Origin: Pseudomonas gozinkensis
GTDB lineage: Bacteria; Pseudomonadota; Gammaproteobacteria; Pseudomonadales; Pseudomonadaceae
Length of the DNA: 64,000 nt
Direction: 5' to 3'
Assembly: GCF_014863585.1 (NCBI RefSeq)
Contig: NZ_CP062253.1
Span: 3,126,501 to 3,190,500, forward strand
Shown here piece by piece: positions 9,365 through 18,080 of this stretch (positions within the stretch are counted from its first letter, which is position 1; every line of letters begins with the position of its first letter). A model generated the notes under the pieces. It did no database searches, had not been told where the DNA came from, and saw nothing but the letters and a program-made list of their open reading frames with translations. A program made the translations under genes and the position numbers.

Positions 9365-11721
9365 CATTTCAACGCCGGATCCCCCATATTCAGCTTCTTC
9401 CACCCCTGCAACACCACCTGCGCCTTCGGCTCCTGCCCGCTGTCGAGATACCACTGAATCAGCGACAACCGCGCATTACGGTTCGCCGGTTGCCGCTTGA
9501 GCTGTGCCTCCAGCAGCGCGCATGCCTCATCCACCTTGCCACTTTCGTGCAGCGCCACCGCCAGCACATAACCGTACTGCGCGTTCTGCGGTTCCAATTG
9601 CGCGGCCTTGCGCAGGGGCGACATGGCTTCGGCCGGTTTGCCGGCGCGGATCAGCGACAGCCCCCGGGTGTGCTGCAACAGGGCGGCATCCGGATGCTCC
9701 TTGAGGTTTTCATCCAGCAGTTGCCGGGCCTCGGGAACACGACCATTGGCCTCCAGCCATTGCACCAGCGTGACCAATGCCGGGTAGAAATCCGGGTCGC
9801 GCTTCAGGGCTGTGCGCAACAGGCCTTCAACCTCCGAACTGCGACCGCTGGCCTGATAGAGCATTGCCAGATTCAGGTTGGCCTCGGCGCGTTCGGCCAG
9901 GCTTTTCTGCACCGCTTCGTACTCGGCAATCGCCGCTTCCCAATTGGCCTGCGCCGAGCCCAAACCATTGCGGGCCAGACTCAGCAAATCCCTCGCCGCC
10001 GCGATTCTTACCGCTTTCACCGGATCGCCCAGCAACGGCGCCAACAGCGATAAACGTTCCGGTGGCGGCAGAAACGCGCTGATCGCCCGCACGGCGTTTT
10101 CACGAACCTGGGGCGCCAGGTTTTTCAGGTCTGTCGTCGCCAGTTTCAGGGCTTGTTCGCTCGGATAAAGCGGCAATTCCGCCAGCAACGTCGCCCGCTG
10201 GATCGCCGGCAAATCGCTGCGCTGCAATTGCTCATACAACGCCTGCGCCGCACCCGGCTGGCCGTTGCGAATCAGCCACAGGCTCTCGTCGTAACGAGGC
10301 GCTTGAGGCGTGGTCGAGGCATTCCACAATTTGAATTGCGCAGTGACCTTGTCGCCGGCCTTGCCCTGATGGCAGGTCAGGCAGGCATCAGGCGTACCGA
10401 GTTTTTGCGCGCGTTCGGGGTTGGGGATGCTGAAGCTGTGGTCATGCCGGAAGTCGTTACCCATGTAGAACTTGCCGGGCATGTGGCAATCCACGCATTG
10501 CGAGCCGGGTTGGCCCAGGGTGTGGCGGGTGTGTTCGAGGCTGTCGTAGTTCTTCGCTTGCAAGCCCTTGCCGTCTACGCCTTCGACGGAGGTCTTGCCG
10601 GCGGTGTTGTGGCATTGCAGGCACACTGCGTTGCCCGGTGCCTTGAGCTCGGTGCTGTGGGGGTTGTGACAGTTGCTGCAACGCACACCCTTGTCGAACA
10701 TTTTGCTTTGGGCGAAGGAGCCGTGTTCGAACACTTCGTCCTTGATCTTGCCGTCCAGCGCATACAGTTCGCGGGTGAGAATGCTGGGCAGGTAATCGTC
10801 CATCAAGCGTTTGCCGACGGTGTAGCCATCGCCCAACGGTGCGCGGCGGGCGTGGCAGCGGGCGCAGGTTTCGATTTCGACGGTGGCGTTCTTGTCCTTG
10901 AGATCGACGGCGAATCCAGCGTGGATCAGGTCGGTTTTCTTCGCCGTCCATTCCAGGTGATTCGACGCCGGGCCGTGGCAGGCCTGGCAGCCGACGCCGA
11001 GGCTGTTCCAGTGGCTGGCGAAAGTGTTGCTGGCCGCATCGAAGTTGCGCTTGAAACCTGTGGTGTGGCACTCGACGCACATGAAATTGGCGTTCTGGCT
11101 CGGCTTGCTCCAGTGCAGTGGATTCTTGAAGTTCACGCCTTGGCCGGGGTAGAGGTGAAACCAGCGGTTTTTCTCGGTATCCCAGGCGACGCCCAGCGCC
11201 TGCAATCGGCCTTCGCCGACTTCGATCAGGTATTGCTGGAGTGGGGTGATGCCGAAGGTATAAGCAACTTTGAAGTCGGCGTTCTTGCCGTCGATACCCG
11301 GCGTGTTGACCCAGAAATCATCACCCTTGCGCGAGAAACGGGTGGTCTCGTTTTCGCCCTTGAAGGTGACGTTGTTGAAGTCGCCGAGCATGGTTTCAGC
11401 GTTTGCCGGTTGCATCGCCAGTTGATGGTGCGAGCCTTGCCAATCCTTGACCTGCTCGCTGTGACAACCCTGGCATTGCTGCTCGTCAACCATGCTCGCA
11501 GGCGCCGCCGCCACGGTGGGGGCAGGTTTGGCCGGCGCCACAAGCGGGGCGCTCACGGGAACCGGTTTGACCGGCACCGGCGCCGGGCTGAACAGAAACC
11601 AGCCGATCCCCGCCACGGCGGCCAGCAGCACGCCGATGGAGACAGGAAACAGGTAACGTGAAATCGAGGTCGGTGAAGCATCAGGCTGAAGCGGTGCAGC
11701 TTTATTCTTATGCTTGGGCAT
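9364..11721 (-). CDS. octaheme c-type cytochrome with HEAT-like and TPR repeats
   Basis: A 785-residue protein: cytoplasmic N-terminus, one membrane anchor (residues 25-44), a proline/alanine linker, then eight CXXCH heme sites between residues 83 and 451 (CQGCH, CVECH, CQACH, CARCH, CSNCH, CLQCH, CVDCH, CLTCH). The C-terminal 300 residues are helical repeats, first HEAT-like, then TPR (ANLNLAMLYQASGRSSEVEG; AQYGYVLAVALHESGKVDEA). It is a periplasmic electron-transfer or redox protein of the cytochrome c3/c554-like superfamily; the partner is unknown. The start at 11721 has GGAAG 5 bases upstream; longer frames lack this. Few multiheme cytochromes of this size are well studied in aerobic pseudomonads. 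Confidence 0.85.
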   Translation of the reverse strand: MPKHKNKAAPLQPDASPTSISRYLFPVSIGVLLAAVAGIGWFLFSPAPVPVKPVPVSAPLVAPAKPAPTVAAAPASMVDEQQCQGCHSEQVKDWQGSHHQLAMQPANAETMLGDFNNVTFKGENETTRFSRKGDDFWVNTPGIDGKNADFKVAYTFGITPLQQYLIEVGEGRLQALGVAWDTEKNRWFHLYPGQGVNFKNPLHWSKPSQNANFMCVECHTTGFKRNFDAASNTFASHWNSLGVGCQACHGPASNHLEWTAKKTDLIHAGFAVDLKDKNATVEIETCARCHARRAPLGDGYTVGKRLMDDYLPSILTRELYALDGKIKDEVFEHGSFAQSKMFDKGVRCSNCHNPHSTELKAPGNAVCLQCHNTAGKTSVEGVDGKGLQAKNYDSLEHTRHTLGQPGSQCVDCHMPGKFYMGNDFRHDHSFSIPNPERAQKLGTPDACLTCHQGKAGDKVTAQFKLWNASTTPQAPRYDESLWLIRNGQPGAAQALYEQLQRSDLPAIQRATLLAELPLYPSEQALKLATTDLKNLAPQVRENAVRAISAFLPPPERLSLLAPLLGDPVKAVRIAAARDLLSLARNGLGSAQANWEAAIAEYEAVQKSLAERAEANLNLAMLYQASGRSSEVEGLLRTALKRDPDFYPALVTLVQWLEANGRVPEARQLLDENLKEHPDAALLQHTRGLSLIRAGKPAEAMSPLRKAAQLEPQNAQYGYVLAVALHESGKVDEACALLEAQLKRQPANRNARLSLIQWYLDSGQEPKAQVVLQGWKKLNMGDPALK

Positions 11722-11922
11722 TGCGACTTCCGTAGTCCAGGTGCATTTGCCGTCGGGCGCGCGTTCAAGCTTGATGCAGCTTTGCCGCCTCATCCCTATC
11801 TGTCAAATGAGCGGGGGCGATGTGGTGTGAATATTGTGTTTTTGGATCGCAATCGGCGCGGTATTAGCTATACCTGTAACTCCCCAATGCAATAAATCCG
11901 GCCTTCCGACAGGAGTTACAGC

Positions 11923-12594
11923 ATGAAGCTAGCCGTAATGATGAGCACCCTGTGCATTGCCACGCTGGGCGTGGTGGGCTGCTCCAGCAAAACCGTCGCA
12001 CCCGACGAGTACTCAGGCTTCCTCAAGGACTACAGCCAGTTGAGGGAGGCCAAATCCCCGTCGGGGGCTGAGGTGATGCGCTGGATTGACCCGAAAATCG
12101 ATATCAGCAAATTCACCAGCGTCTACGTCGAACCGACCCAGCTCTATCCCAAACCGCAACCCACCGTGAAGATTCCGCAGCAGACCCTCAATGGCATCAC
12201 CAGCTACTACGATCAGGCGCTCAAGCGTGAACTGGGCAAATCCCTGCCGCTGGCCTCAGGCCCAGGGCCAGGTGTGATCGTGGTACGCGCGGCGATCACC
12301 GCCGTCAGCAGCAAGACCGAAGGCCTGCATGCCTATGAAGTGATTCCGATTGCCCTGGTAGCCGCAGCGGTCAGCACCGCCAGCGGCATTCGTGATCAGG
12401 AAACCACGCTGGCGACCGAGGCGGTGTTCCTCGATGGCGGCACCAACAAGGTGGCCGCGCAGGTGGTGCGCAAGGGCACCGGCAAACCGCTGGAAAACGA
12501 TTCGCAGGTGATGAAGGCCGATGACGTGAAAAGCGTGATCGACGGCTGGGCGGCGGATCTGCATCAGTCCTACCTCAAGCTCAAGGCCAAGTAA
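11923..12594 (+). CDS. DUF3313 lipoprotein
   Basis: A 223-residue outer-membrane-type lipoprotein. The lipobox is VVGC (cysteine 20). The region after it shows the DUF3313 pattern: YSGFLKDYSQL, FTSVYVEPTQLYP, then VIVVRAAITAV and IPIALVAAAVSTASG. The function of the family is unknown. It starts 11 bases after AGGAG. It is a single gene ending in a hairpin shared with the convergent neighbour. Confidence 0.82.
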   Translation: MKLAVMMSTLCIATLGVVGCSSKTVAPDEYSGFLKDYSQLREAKSPSGAEVMRWIDPKIDISKFTSVYVEPTQLYPKPQPTVKIPQQTLNGITSYYDQALKRELGKSLPLASGPGPGVIVVRAAITAVSSKTEGLHAYEVIPIALVAAAVSTASGIRDQETTLATEAVFLDGGTNKVAAQVVRKGTGKPLENDSQVMKADDVKSVIDGWAADLHQSYLKLKAK

Positions 12595-12603
12595 GACGGG
12601 CAC

Positions 12604-12631
12604 GCCGGGTCGCCCCTGAGGGCGATCCGGC
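12604..12631. terminator. hairpin between convergent genes
   Basis: Twelve-base stem GCCGGGTCGCCC / GGGCGATCCGGC with one G-T mismatch and a 4-base loop. There is no good T run, so it may end transcription weakly or just protect 3' ends. Confidence 0.45.
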
Positions 12632-12640
12632 AGGCTGTCA

Positions 12641-13636
12641 TCAGAACTCGGCTCGGGCGCGGCGGTTGTAATGGCTGAGCAGACCGTCGTAGCTGCGGGT
12701 CACGGCATAGAAGTCATCGCTCAGGCGCTGCGGCTCTGCATGGTTCTGCCAGTCTTTTTGCAGGGTGTTCAACGCTTCGAGATATTCAGTTCCGGGTACA
12801 CCGATGTGCAGCCACAAATCCTGCGCGGCATCGGTCTTTGACTGGAAAACGGTGTAGGGCGATCTCAGAAAGGGCTCCCGACGATCCCATGCCTGTTGCA
12901 GTTTCGCGGTGGTGTCGGCGAGCAATTGCGGGGTGAGTGTGCGGTTTCTCATGGCCTGGTCGAGCACGTCGACGGTTTCCCGCGCCTGGATCATGTAGGC
13001 CAGCAGATACCAATGGATGTCCTTGCCCAGTCGTGTTTCCAGCCGCTTCAGCTGTTCGGGGCGTTGTGCCGCGTCCAGCGGCAGCAGCGCCTGTCGAAGG
13101 GCCGTCGAGGCGCGGTTGTAGTCTTCCGATGCCCGTCTGATGGCTTCGCTTTCTTCCTTTGACGGTTGCTGCGACGCCGAAAAGAAGCTCGCTTCTCTGT
13201 CGTACCGAGAGGGCGGTATCACGGTCGTGGCATATTCCAGCGTCCGGACATACTCATCGGCTTTTTGTGCCAGAACGGGTTGATGGTTCAGCAGCTCGAG
13301 TTTTCGGGTAATGCCTCGAAAGCAGGCATCCCGCTGTATGTCCCGCACACTGAACGCGTCGCTGTCGTCGAAAGCCTTGAGACTGGCGAACCATTGCGGG
13401 GTTCGTGGCTGAGGTGACTGCGGGTTCATGTAGCGGTCGTAGGCCACCCGCCATTGCACATCGACCCGGTTGATGCAGTTGATGACCGGGCTCAGGGCAT
13501 TGGCTTGTGCCGTGATCGGCGCGTCAAGCTCATCCAGCCAAAGGTCGATCTGGAGCAACGGTCGGGTCGCGCCCGTCAGACCCATCACGACGAGTGCGAT
13601 CACCACACCGAACGGAAACAGCATTTTCGCGTTCAT
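12641..13636 (-). CDS. DUF3829-like periplasmic protein
   Basis: A 331-residue protein with an N-terminal signal anchor (MLFPFGVVIALVVMGLTGATRP) and an all-helical body. It is rich in Arg, Asp and Gln, with paired helices like those of the DUF3829/YiiG family (CINRVDVQWRVAYDRYM; KQAWDRREPF-type segments). The assignment to DUF3829 is by pattern and moderate. The start at 13636 overlaps the stop of the J-domain gene by 4 bases (ATGA), so both are made together. It may act in the periplasm as partner of the membrane-bound J-domain protein; the role is unknown. Confidence 0.65.
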   Translation of the reverse strand: MNAKMLFPFGVVIALVVMGLTGATRPLLQIDLWLDELDAPITAQANALSPVINCINRVDVQWRVAYDRYMNPQSPQPRTPQWFASLKAFDDSDAFSVRDIQRDACFRGITRKLELLNHQPVLAQKADEYVRTLEYATTVIPPSRYDREASFFSASQQPSKEESEAIRRASEDYNRASTALRQALLPLDAAQRPEQLKRLETRLGKDIHWYLLAYMIQARETVDVLDQAMRNRTLTPQLLADTTAKLQQAWDRREPFLRSPYTVFQSKTDAAQDLWLHIGVPGTEYLEALNTLQKDWQNHAEPQRLSDDFYAVTRSYDGLLSHYNRRARAEF

Positions 13637-15267
13637 GGTCGTGCCGCCTTGCCATACCACTGTTCAACGGTGGCCGGTGCGCTGCATTCGGTCGTGGTGA
13701 TCGGCAGGCGACTGCACAAGCGTTCGGTCCACGGTTGCAACCCTTGGTTGCGATTGACCGTGCCCTGGCTGGCGATCTGGTTGAACACGCCAAGGACAAT
13801 CGCCAGAGCCACAATGCCAAGTATCGACATGCAGACTTTCACAGGCGTGCGGGTGTCCTCCCAGGAGGTGTGTGGTTTGACCTGGCGTCGGCGTATCAGG
13901 CCGAAAATCGCCAAAGTGCCAGCGTACACGGCGCCGGCAATCGGACCGAGAAACCAACTGAGCCCGGCGACCATCAGCGCACAGGGGACAAGATCGCGCA
14001 GCACCCCGAACGGTGGCGAATCCTTGAGGAACGCCGGGCACAGGCGCGCGCTGAGCCAGTCGTCCAGCCACCACGCGCGATGGGCAAAGTCGTGCACCAG
14101 CCAATTCAGTCCGGCCACGACCACCCCGAACGCCACCGTTGTGAGCATGACAATGTTGATCAATCCGCTGAAGCGCACGCCCAGGGGAATGTAATGGGTG
14201 AACGAGCCGATCAGGCAGGCCAGCACCACGCCCACATACGTCGGCCAGTCATTGAAGCTCAGTTCCCAGCTTTGCCAGAAAAACGCGGTGCCGCCGGGCA
14301 TCTGCGCGCAGACATTTGGGTGATTGGCGTACAGCTCGGAGCTCAACTTGCGGCACTGCGCCCAGTCGTCCTCGCGCAGGCGCCGGGCCAGTGCGCGGCG
14401 GGCGCTGAACGAGCCGGTGCCCAGCAGCAGGCGGGCGGCGCGGTGTTCGGGGGTGGCGGGCGGTTCCATGGCCAGCTGTTGCTGGCTCGCCAGGTAAAGC
14501 GGCGCATTTTTTCGCGCCAGCAGGCGTTGCCATTCACCGTCGGGGCAGGGATTGCCCGTGCTGCCGTGCCAGCCTTGATGGGTGCGCACCCGTTCGAAAA
14601 CTTCGGGATACCAGACCGGCGCATCCAGCAGCAAATGGCTCAGGGTATGGTCGAACCATTTCTGATGTTGTTCGATTGTCAGCCATTTGAAATGTGCACA
14701 CCGGGCGTAGGCCTGGAGAAATCCGTCAACGTCTTCCTGTTCGAGGGCTTCACGCATCGGTTGCGTGATACGCGTGCGCTGCCGGGCCAGCAACAGCTCG
14801 ATCGATTCCTCATCCAGCTCCAGGCGCTGCCAGGCGCTGAACCAGAAAAAGGTCGGCACCGCCCAGTCCACCAGCGTGTCGGAGGATTCGGGGTGCTCGA
14901 TGCAGTGATGCAGCAGCGTGTCCTCGAAGATGTGCGCACAGCCTTGTTCGAGGGCGACGGTATGGCGACGTTTCAGCTCTTCAACACTGAGCCCGTCCAG
15001 CGAGCGGGTCGCCAGTTGCAGCGCATCGACCTCGACCACGGTGAGGCCGCTCAGGTCCCAGGATTGTTCGATGTCCTGCTCTTCATCCTGCTCGTGATAC
15101 TGCTGCCATTCCTTGTAGGCGAGCGCCTGCTCATAGGCATCGCGCAGGCGCTGGAAACCCTCGGGGTCGTCGTCGGGGCGGGTCTGTTTGAGCAGGACGG
15201 CATATTGGCGTTTGATCGTGCGCACATCGGCGTCGGCCGACAGGCCAAGGACGGTCCAGCAACTCAT
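13633..15267 (-). CDS. J-domain membrane protein with RPD in place of HPD
   Basis: A 544-residue protein. Residues 1-50 form a J-domain (CWTVLGLSADADVRTIKRQY, then LRDAYEQAL), which in DnaJ proteins binds and stimulates Hsp70. The signature HPD tripeptide is RPD here (KQTRPDDDPEGF), losing the histidine normally needed for Hsp70 activation. The middle is helical and acidic, and the last 170 residues hold several membrane segments (VGVVLACLIGSFTHYIPLG; MLTTVAFGVVVAGLNWLV; LVPCALMVAGLSWFLGPIAG; ILGIVALAIVLGVF). It is co-transcribed with the DUF3829-like gene. The N-terminal position of the J-domain and long loops resemble other uncharacterised Pseudomonas J-proteins. Confidence 0.78.
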   Translation of the reverse strand: MSCWTVLGLSADADVRTIKRQYAVLLKQTRPDDDPEGFQRLRDAYEQALAYKEWQQYHEQDEEQDIEQSWDLSGLTVVEVDALQLATRSLDGLSVEELKRRHTVALEQGCAHIFEDTLLHHCIEHPESSDTLVDWAVPTFFWFSAWQRLELDEESIELLLARQRTRITQPMREALEQEDVDGFLQAYARCAHFKWLTIEQHQKWFDHTLSHLLLDAPVWYPEVFERVRTHQGWHGSTGNPCPDGEWQRLLARKNAPLYLASQQQLAMEPPATPEHRAARLLLGTGSFSARRALARRLREDDWAQCRKLSSELYANHPNVCAQMPGGTAFFWQSWELSFNDWPTYVGVVLACLIGSFTHYIPLGVRFSGLINIVMLTTVAFGVVVAGLNWLVHDFAHRAWWLDDWLSARLCPAFLKDSPPFGVLRDLVPCALMVAGLSWFLGPIAGAVYAGTLAIFGLIRRRQVKPHTSWEDTRTPVKVCMSILGIVALAIVLGVFNQIASQGTVNRNQGLQPWTERLCSRLPITTTECSAPATVEQWYGKAARP

Positions 15268-15366
15268 TGCGATGACAACTCCATAAAAACTGCGACGCGA
15301 TCCAGTGGTGGCATTGTGATGTTGCGCACCCTACCTGTTTCGCGTCGAAAAGTCCTCGAGTCTCGC

Positions 15367-17871
15367 TCAGTCGCCGACGAACCAGCGGAAATACGGATTA
15401 CCGCCATCCCCGCGCATCACCTCGCGAATGTCCCGTCCCCAGGCATCGCGGTCGCCGTCGTAGGCATGCAGGCTGGCGCGGTAGAACTGCATCAGGCGCT
15501 GGCGGTGGGCTTGCATGCGCTCGTCGAACCCGGCATCGGCGTTGACCAGCGGCGGTGCGACGTACAGATCCAGCAGCGCCGGCAGCACGCGGGTGATTTC
15601 CTTGGTGCGAACCCACGGCGCGTACTCGATGCGCGGCTGGTCATCGGTCACTGCCGGTGCGTCGGCGGCAAAGCGCTCCAGCCCGGCGCGGTCTGTGACC
15701 CAGGTCGACAGCAGCGCTGCCGCCGAGCCGATGCCGACGTCCTGCAAGGCGCCGCGTACGCTGTCCTGTTGCAGGCGTTGGGTGATTTTCCCTGCGTCCA
15801 GTTCGATGGGCGCCAGTGAACCCACCAGCAGCATCTCGTGGAACTCGCTGGTCCACAGCGTCGCGTAGGGGAACACGTCGAGGAAGCTGCGCACCAGCGA
15901 GCGCGAGTCGTCGATGTTCTGGGTCGGCAGCGGCAGCCATTGCGCGACCAGGCCTTGTTTTTCCAGGCGGCTGGCGGCCAGTTGGTAGAAGTCGCGGGAA
16001 TACAGATTCACCACGCCGGCGGCGGAGGGCGGTGGTGGTTCGAGGGTGATCAGGTCGTAAGTCTGCGGGCTGCGCAGCAGTTCCTGACGGCCGTCGCGCA
16101 GGCGCACGTCGACGCCGGGGTCACTGGCGGCGTTGAAGTTGCCCTTGAACAGTGGCGCCGCCTTGACCACCGCCGGCAGCAACTCGGCGACCACGCGGTG
16201 TTCCAGCCCCGGATAGCGCAGCAGCGCGCCGGCGGTGATGCCGGTGCCGAAACCGATGACCAGCGCCGAGTGCGGTTCGCCGTTGTGGATCAACAGCGGC
16301 AGCAGCGCCTGAATCCTCATGTAGCGCAGCGACGGCATGGCATCGCCGGTGTTCGACACGCCTTGAATGTACAAACGCTGGAAGGCATTGCGGCCTGTTC
16401 CCTGACTGACCACCGCCACGGTGCCGCCGCGTCCTTCCTCGTAAAACGCCAGCGTACCGTTGCGCGCACCGGGCAGCAGGCTGGCGAGTTTGTTCACGGG
16501 CGTCAGCACCGCCAGCGCAACCGACAACAGCCCGAGTGCCACTACCGCCTGACGCCGGCCTTTCTTCACGCCATGACCCTTGCGCACGGCGAACCAGCCG
16601 ATGCCGGCGGCGATGATCGCCAGCAGGCCCAGCGTGCGCACCAGCCCCAGCAGCGGGATCAGCACGAAACCGCAAAGCATCACCCCGACAATCCCGCCCA
16701 GCGTGTTGAACGCCACCACCGCGCCAACGTCGCGACCGATACGCTCCTGCCCGACGCTCAAGCGCAGTGCCAACGGAAATGCCGCGCCCAGCAACAGAGT
16801 CGGGACAAATACGATGGCCAGCGCCGCCACGGCGAAACGCGCGCTCATGCCGGCCAGTTCACCGGCGCCCTGGGTCAGCAGCCAGATCTCCGCCTGGCTC
16901 TGGGCGATCACTAGCCAGCGGCCGAGCACGGCGATTTCCAGCAGGGCGATCAGTCCCGCGCCCGCGATCAGCAGGCCGAACACGCCCCACGGATCGCGGA
17001 TCCGTTCGACCCGTCGGGCGAGCAGGGCGCTGCCCAGAAAGAGCCCGGCCAGATACGTTGCCAGCACCACGGCGAAGGCGTAGGTGCGGGTACTCATGAA
17101 TTGCACGATCGACTGCGACCACACCACTTCGTAGCCGAGGGCCACGCCGCCGGCGATGGAATACAGCCACAGGGCGGTGCGATCCGGGGCCTTTTCGATG
17201 TGATGTTTGACCGGCGCTTCGACCGGCATCGGACGCAGGCGCTGCCAGCCCAAGGCTCCAGCGGCGGCCAGCAGGTTGAGCATCGCGGCCGCCAGCGCGC
17301 TGCCACGCACGCCGAGGGTGGCGATCAGCAGGAACGCCGCGAGCAACGTGCCGGCAATCGCGCCCAGGGTGTTTGCCGCATACAACTGACCACCGGCCTT
17401 GCCCGGACTGGCCGCCAGCGAACGCACCAGCACCGGCAACGTGCCGCCCATCAGCACGGCCGGCGCGCCCACCAGAAGGAACGGCAACAGCCAGGCCAGC
17501 AGACCGACATGGTTCTGTAACCAGGCAAACGGGCTGGCCGCCACGCTCATGGCAAAGGTCGCGCCGACGCCCAGCACCGCCACCAGCACTTCCAGCCCGG
17601 CATACAGCAACACCGGTTGTTTCAGCCGATCCGCCCAGCGCCCGAACAGCCAGCCACCCAGTGCGAGCCCGGCAAAGAAGGCGCTGATCCCGGTGGTGAT
17701 CGCATAGACCTCGACCCCGACCACCAGCGACAGCTGCTTGATCCACAGCACCTGGTAAACCAGCGCCGCAGCGCCGGAGATGCACAAGAGCAGGGCGGGG
17801 ATCAGCAACGCCGCGGTGGCGGTTTGCGGGACGGGGTGGGCCGGGGATTTGCTGGCGACACGTGAGGACAT
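15367..17871 (-). CDS. transporter-like / spermidine-synthase-like fusion protein
   Basis: An 834-residue fusion. Residues 18-430 contain about 12 membrane helices resembling an MFS-type transporter, and residues 470-700 form a Rossmann domain like spermidine synthase with the SAM-type loop VIGFGTGITAG (about 538-548). Where true spermidine synthases have a catalytic DxxDP motif, this has LEPPPPSAAG (near 611), so aminopropyl transfer is doubtful. Similar fusions are common and poorly understood. The start at 17871 (MSSRVASKS) has AAGG upstream; longer frames run into REPIN sequence and are discarded. It stands alone, downstream of the sulfatase operon and divided from it by a REPIN. Confidence 0.8.
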   Translation of the reverse strand: MSSRVASKSPAHPVPQTATAALLIPALLLCISGAAALVYQVLWIKQLSLVVGVEVYAITTGISAFFAGLALGGWLFGRWADRLKQPVLLYAGLEVLVAVLGVGATFAMSVAASPFAWLQNHVGLLAWLLPFLLVGAPAVLMGGTLPVLVRSLAASPGKAGGQLYAANTLGAIAGTLLAAFLLIATLGVRGSALAAAMLNLLAAAGALGWQRLRPMPVEAPVKHHIEKAPDRTALWLYSIAGGVALGYEVVWSQSIVQFMSTRTYAFAVVLATYLAGLFLGSALLARRVERIRDPWGVFGLLIAGAGLIALLEIAVLGRWLVIAQSQAEIWLLTQGAGELAGMSARFAVAALAIVFVPTLLLGAAFPLALRLSVGQERIGRDVGAVVAFNTLGGIVGVMLCGFVLIPLLGLVRTLGLLAIIAAGIGWFAVRKGHGVKKGRRQAVVALGLLSVALAVLTPVNKLASLLPGARNGTLAFYEEGRGGTVAVVSQGTGRNAFQRLYIQGVSNTGDAMPSLRYMRIQALLPLLIHNGEPHSALVIGFGTGITAGALLRYPGLEHRVVAELLPAVVKAAPLFKGNFNAASDPGVDVRLRDGRQELLRSPQTYDLITLEPPPPSAAGVVNLYSRDFYQLAASRLEKQGLVAQWLPLPTQNIDDSRSLVRSFLDVFPYATLWTSEFHEMLLVGSLAPIELDAGKITQRLQQDSVRGALQDVGIGSAAALLSTWVTDRAGLERFAADAPAVTDDQPRIEYAPWVRTKEITRVLPALLDLYVAPPLVNADAGFDERMQAHRQRLMQFYRASLHAYDGDRDAWGRDIREVMRGDGGNPYFRWFVGD

Positions 17872-17920
17872 GCAGATGGCCTTGTTCCGGTTCAAGAATG
17901 GCTGCGACTGTGCGGGCCTC

Positions 17921-18011
17921 ATCGCGGGCAAGCCCGCTCCCACAGGGATCTCTAGTGAACACAAATGTTGTGTACGACTGAAAACCCTGTGGGAGCTGGC
18001 TTGCCAGCGAT
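17921..18011. repeat. REPIN
   Basis: Two inverted REP units (ATCGCGGGCAAGCCCGCTCC and GGAGCTGGCTTGCCAGCGAT) about 40 bases apart. The arms are of slightly different subtype (GGGC versus TGGC core). It lies upstream of the fusion gene and after the sulfatase terminator. Confidence 0.9.
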
Positions 18012-18042
18012 AGGACCACCTCGGTCACAAGCCGAAAACAGT

Positions 18043-18068
18043 GCCGCTCGCCAACGACGGCGAGCGGC
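18043..18068 (-). terminator. terminator of the sulfatase operon
   Basis: Ten-base perfect stem GCCGCTCGCC / GGCGAGCGGC with a 6-base loop, followed on the minus strand by ACTGTTTTCGG. It starts 13 bases after the sulfatase stop. Confidence 0.7.
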
Positions 18069-18080
18069 GGTCACGCAGGC

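Noticed and set aside
10153..11661. 502-codon open frame on the plus strand
   Set aside because: Antisense to the octaheme cytochrome gene and crosses all its heme codons; no support of its own.
17872..17964. N-terminal extension of the transporter/spermidine-synthase-like gene
   Set aside because: The extra residues (VGAGLPAM type) are translated REPIN; the start at 17871 fits the family.
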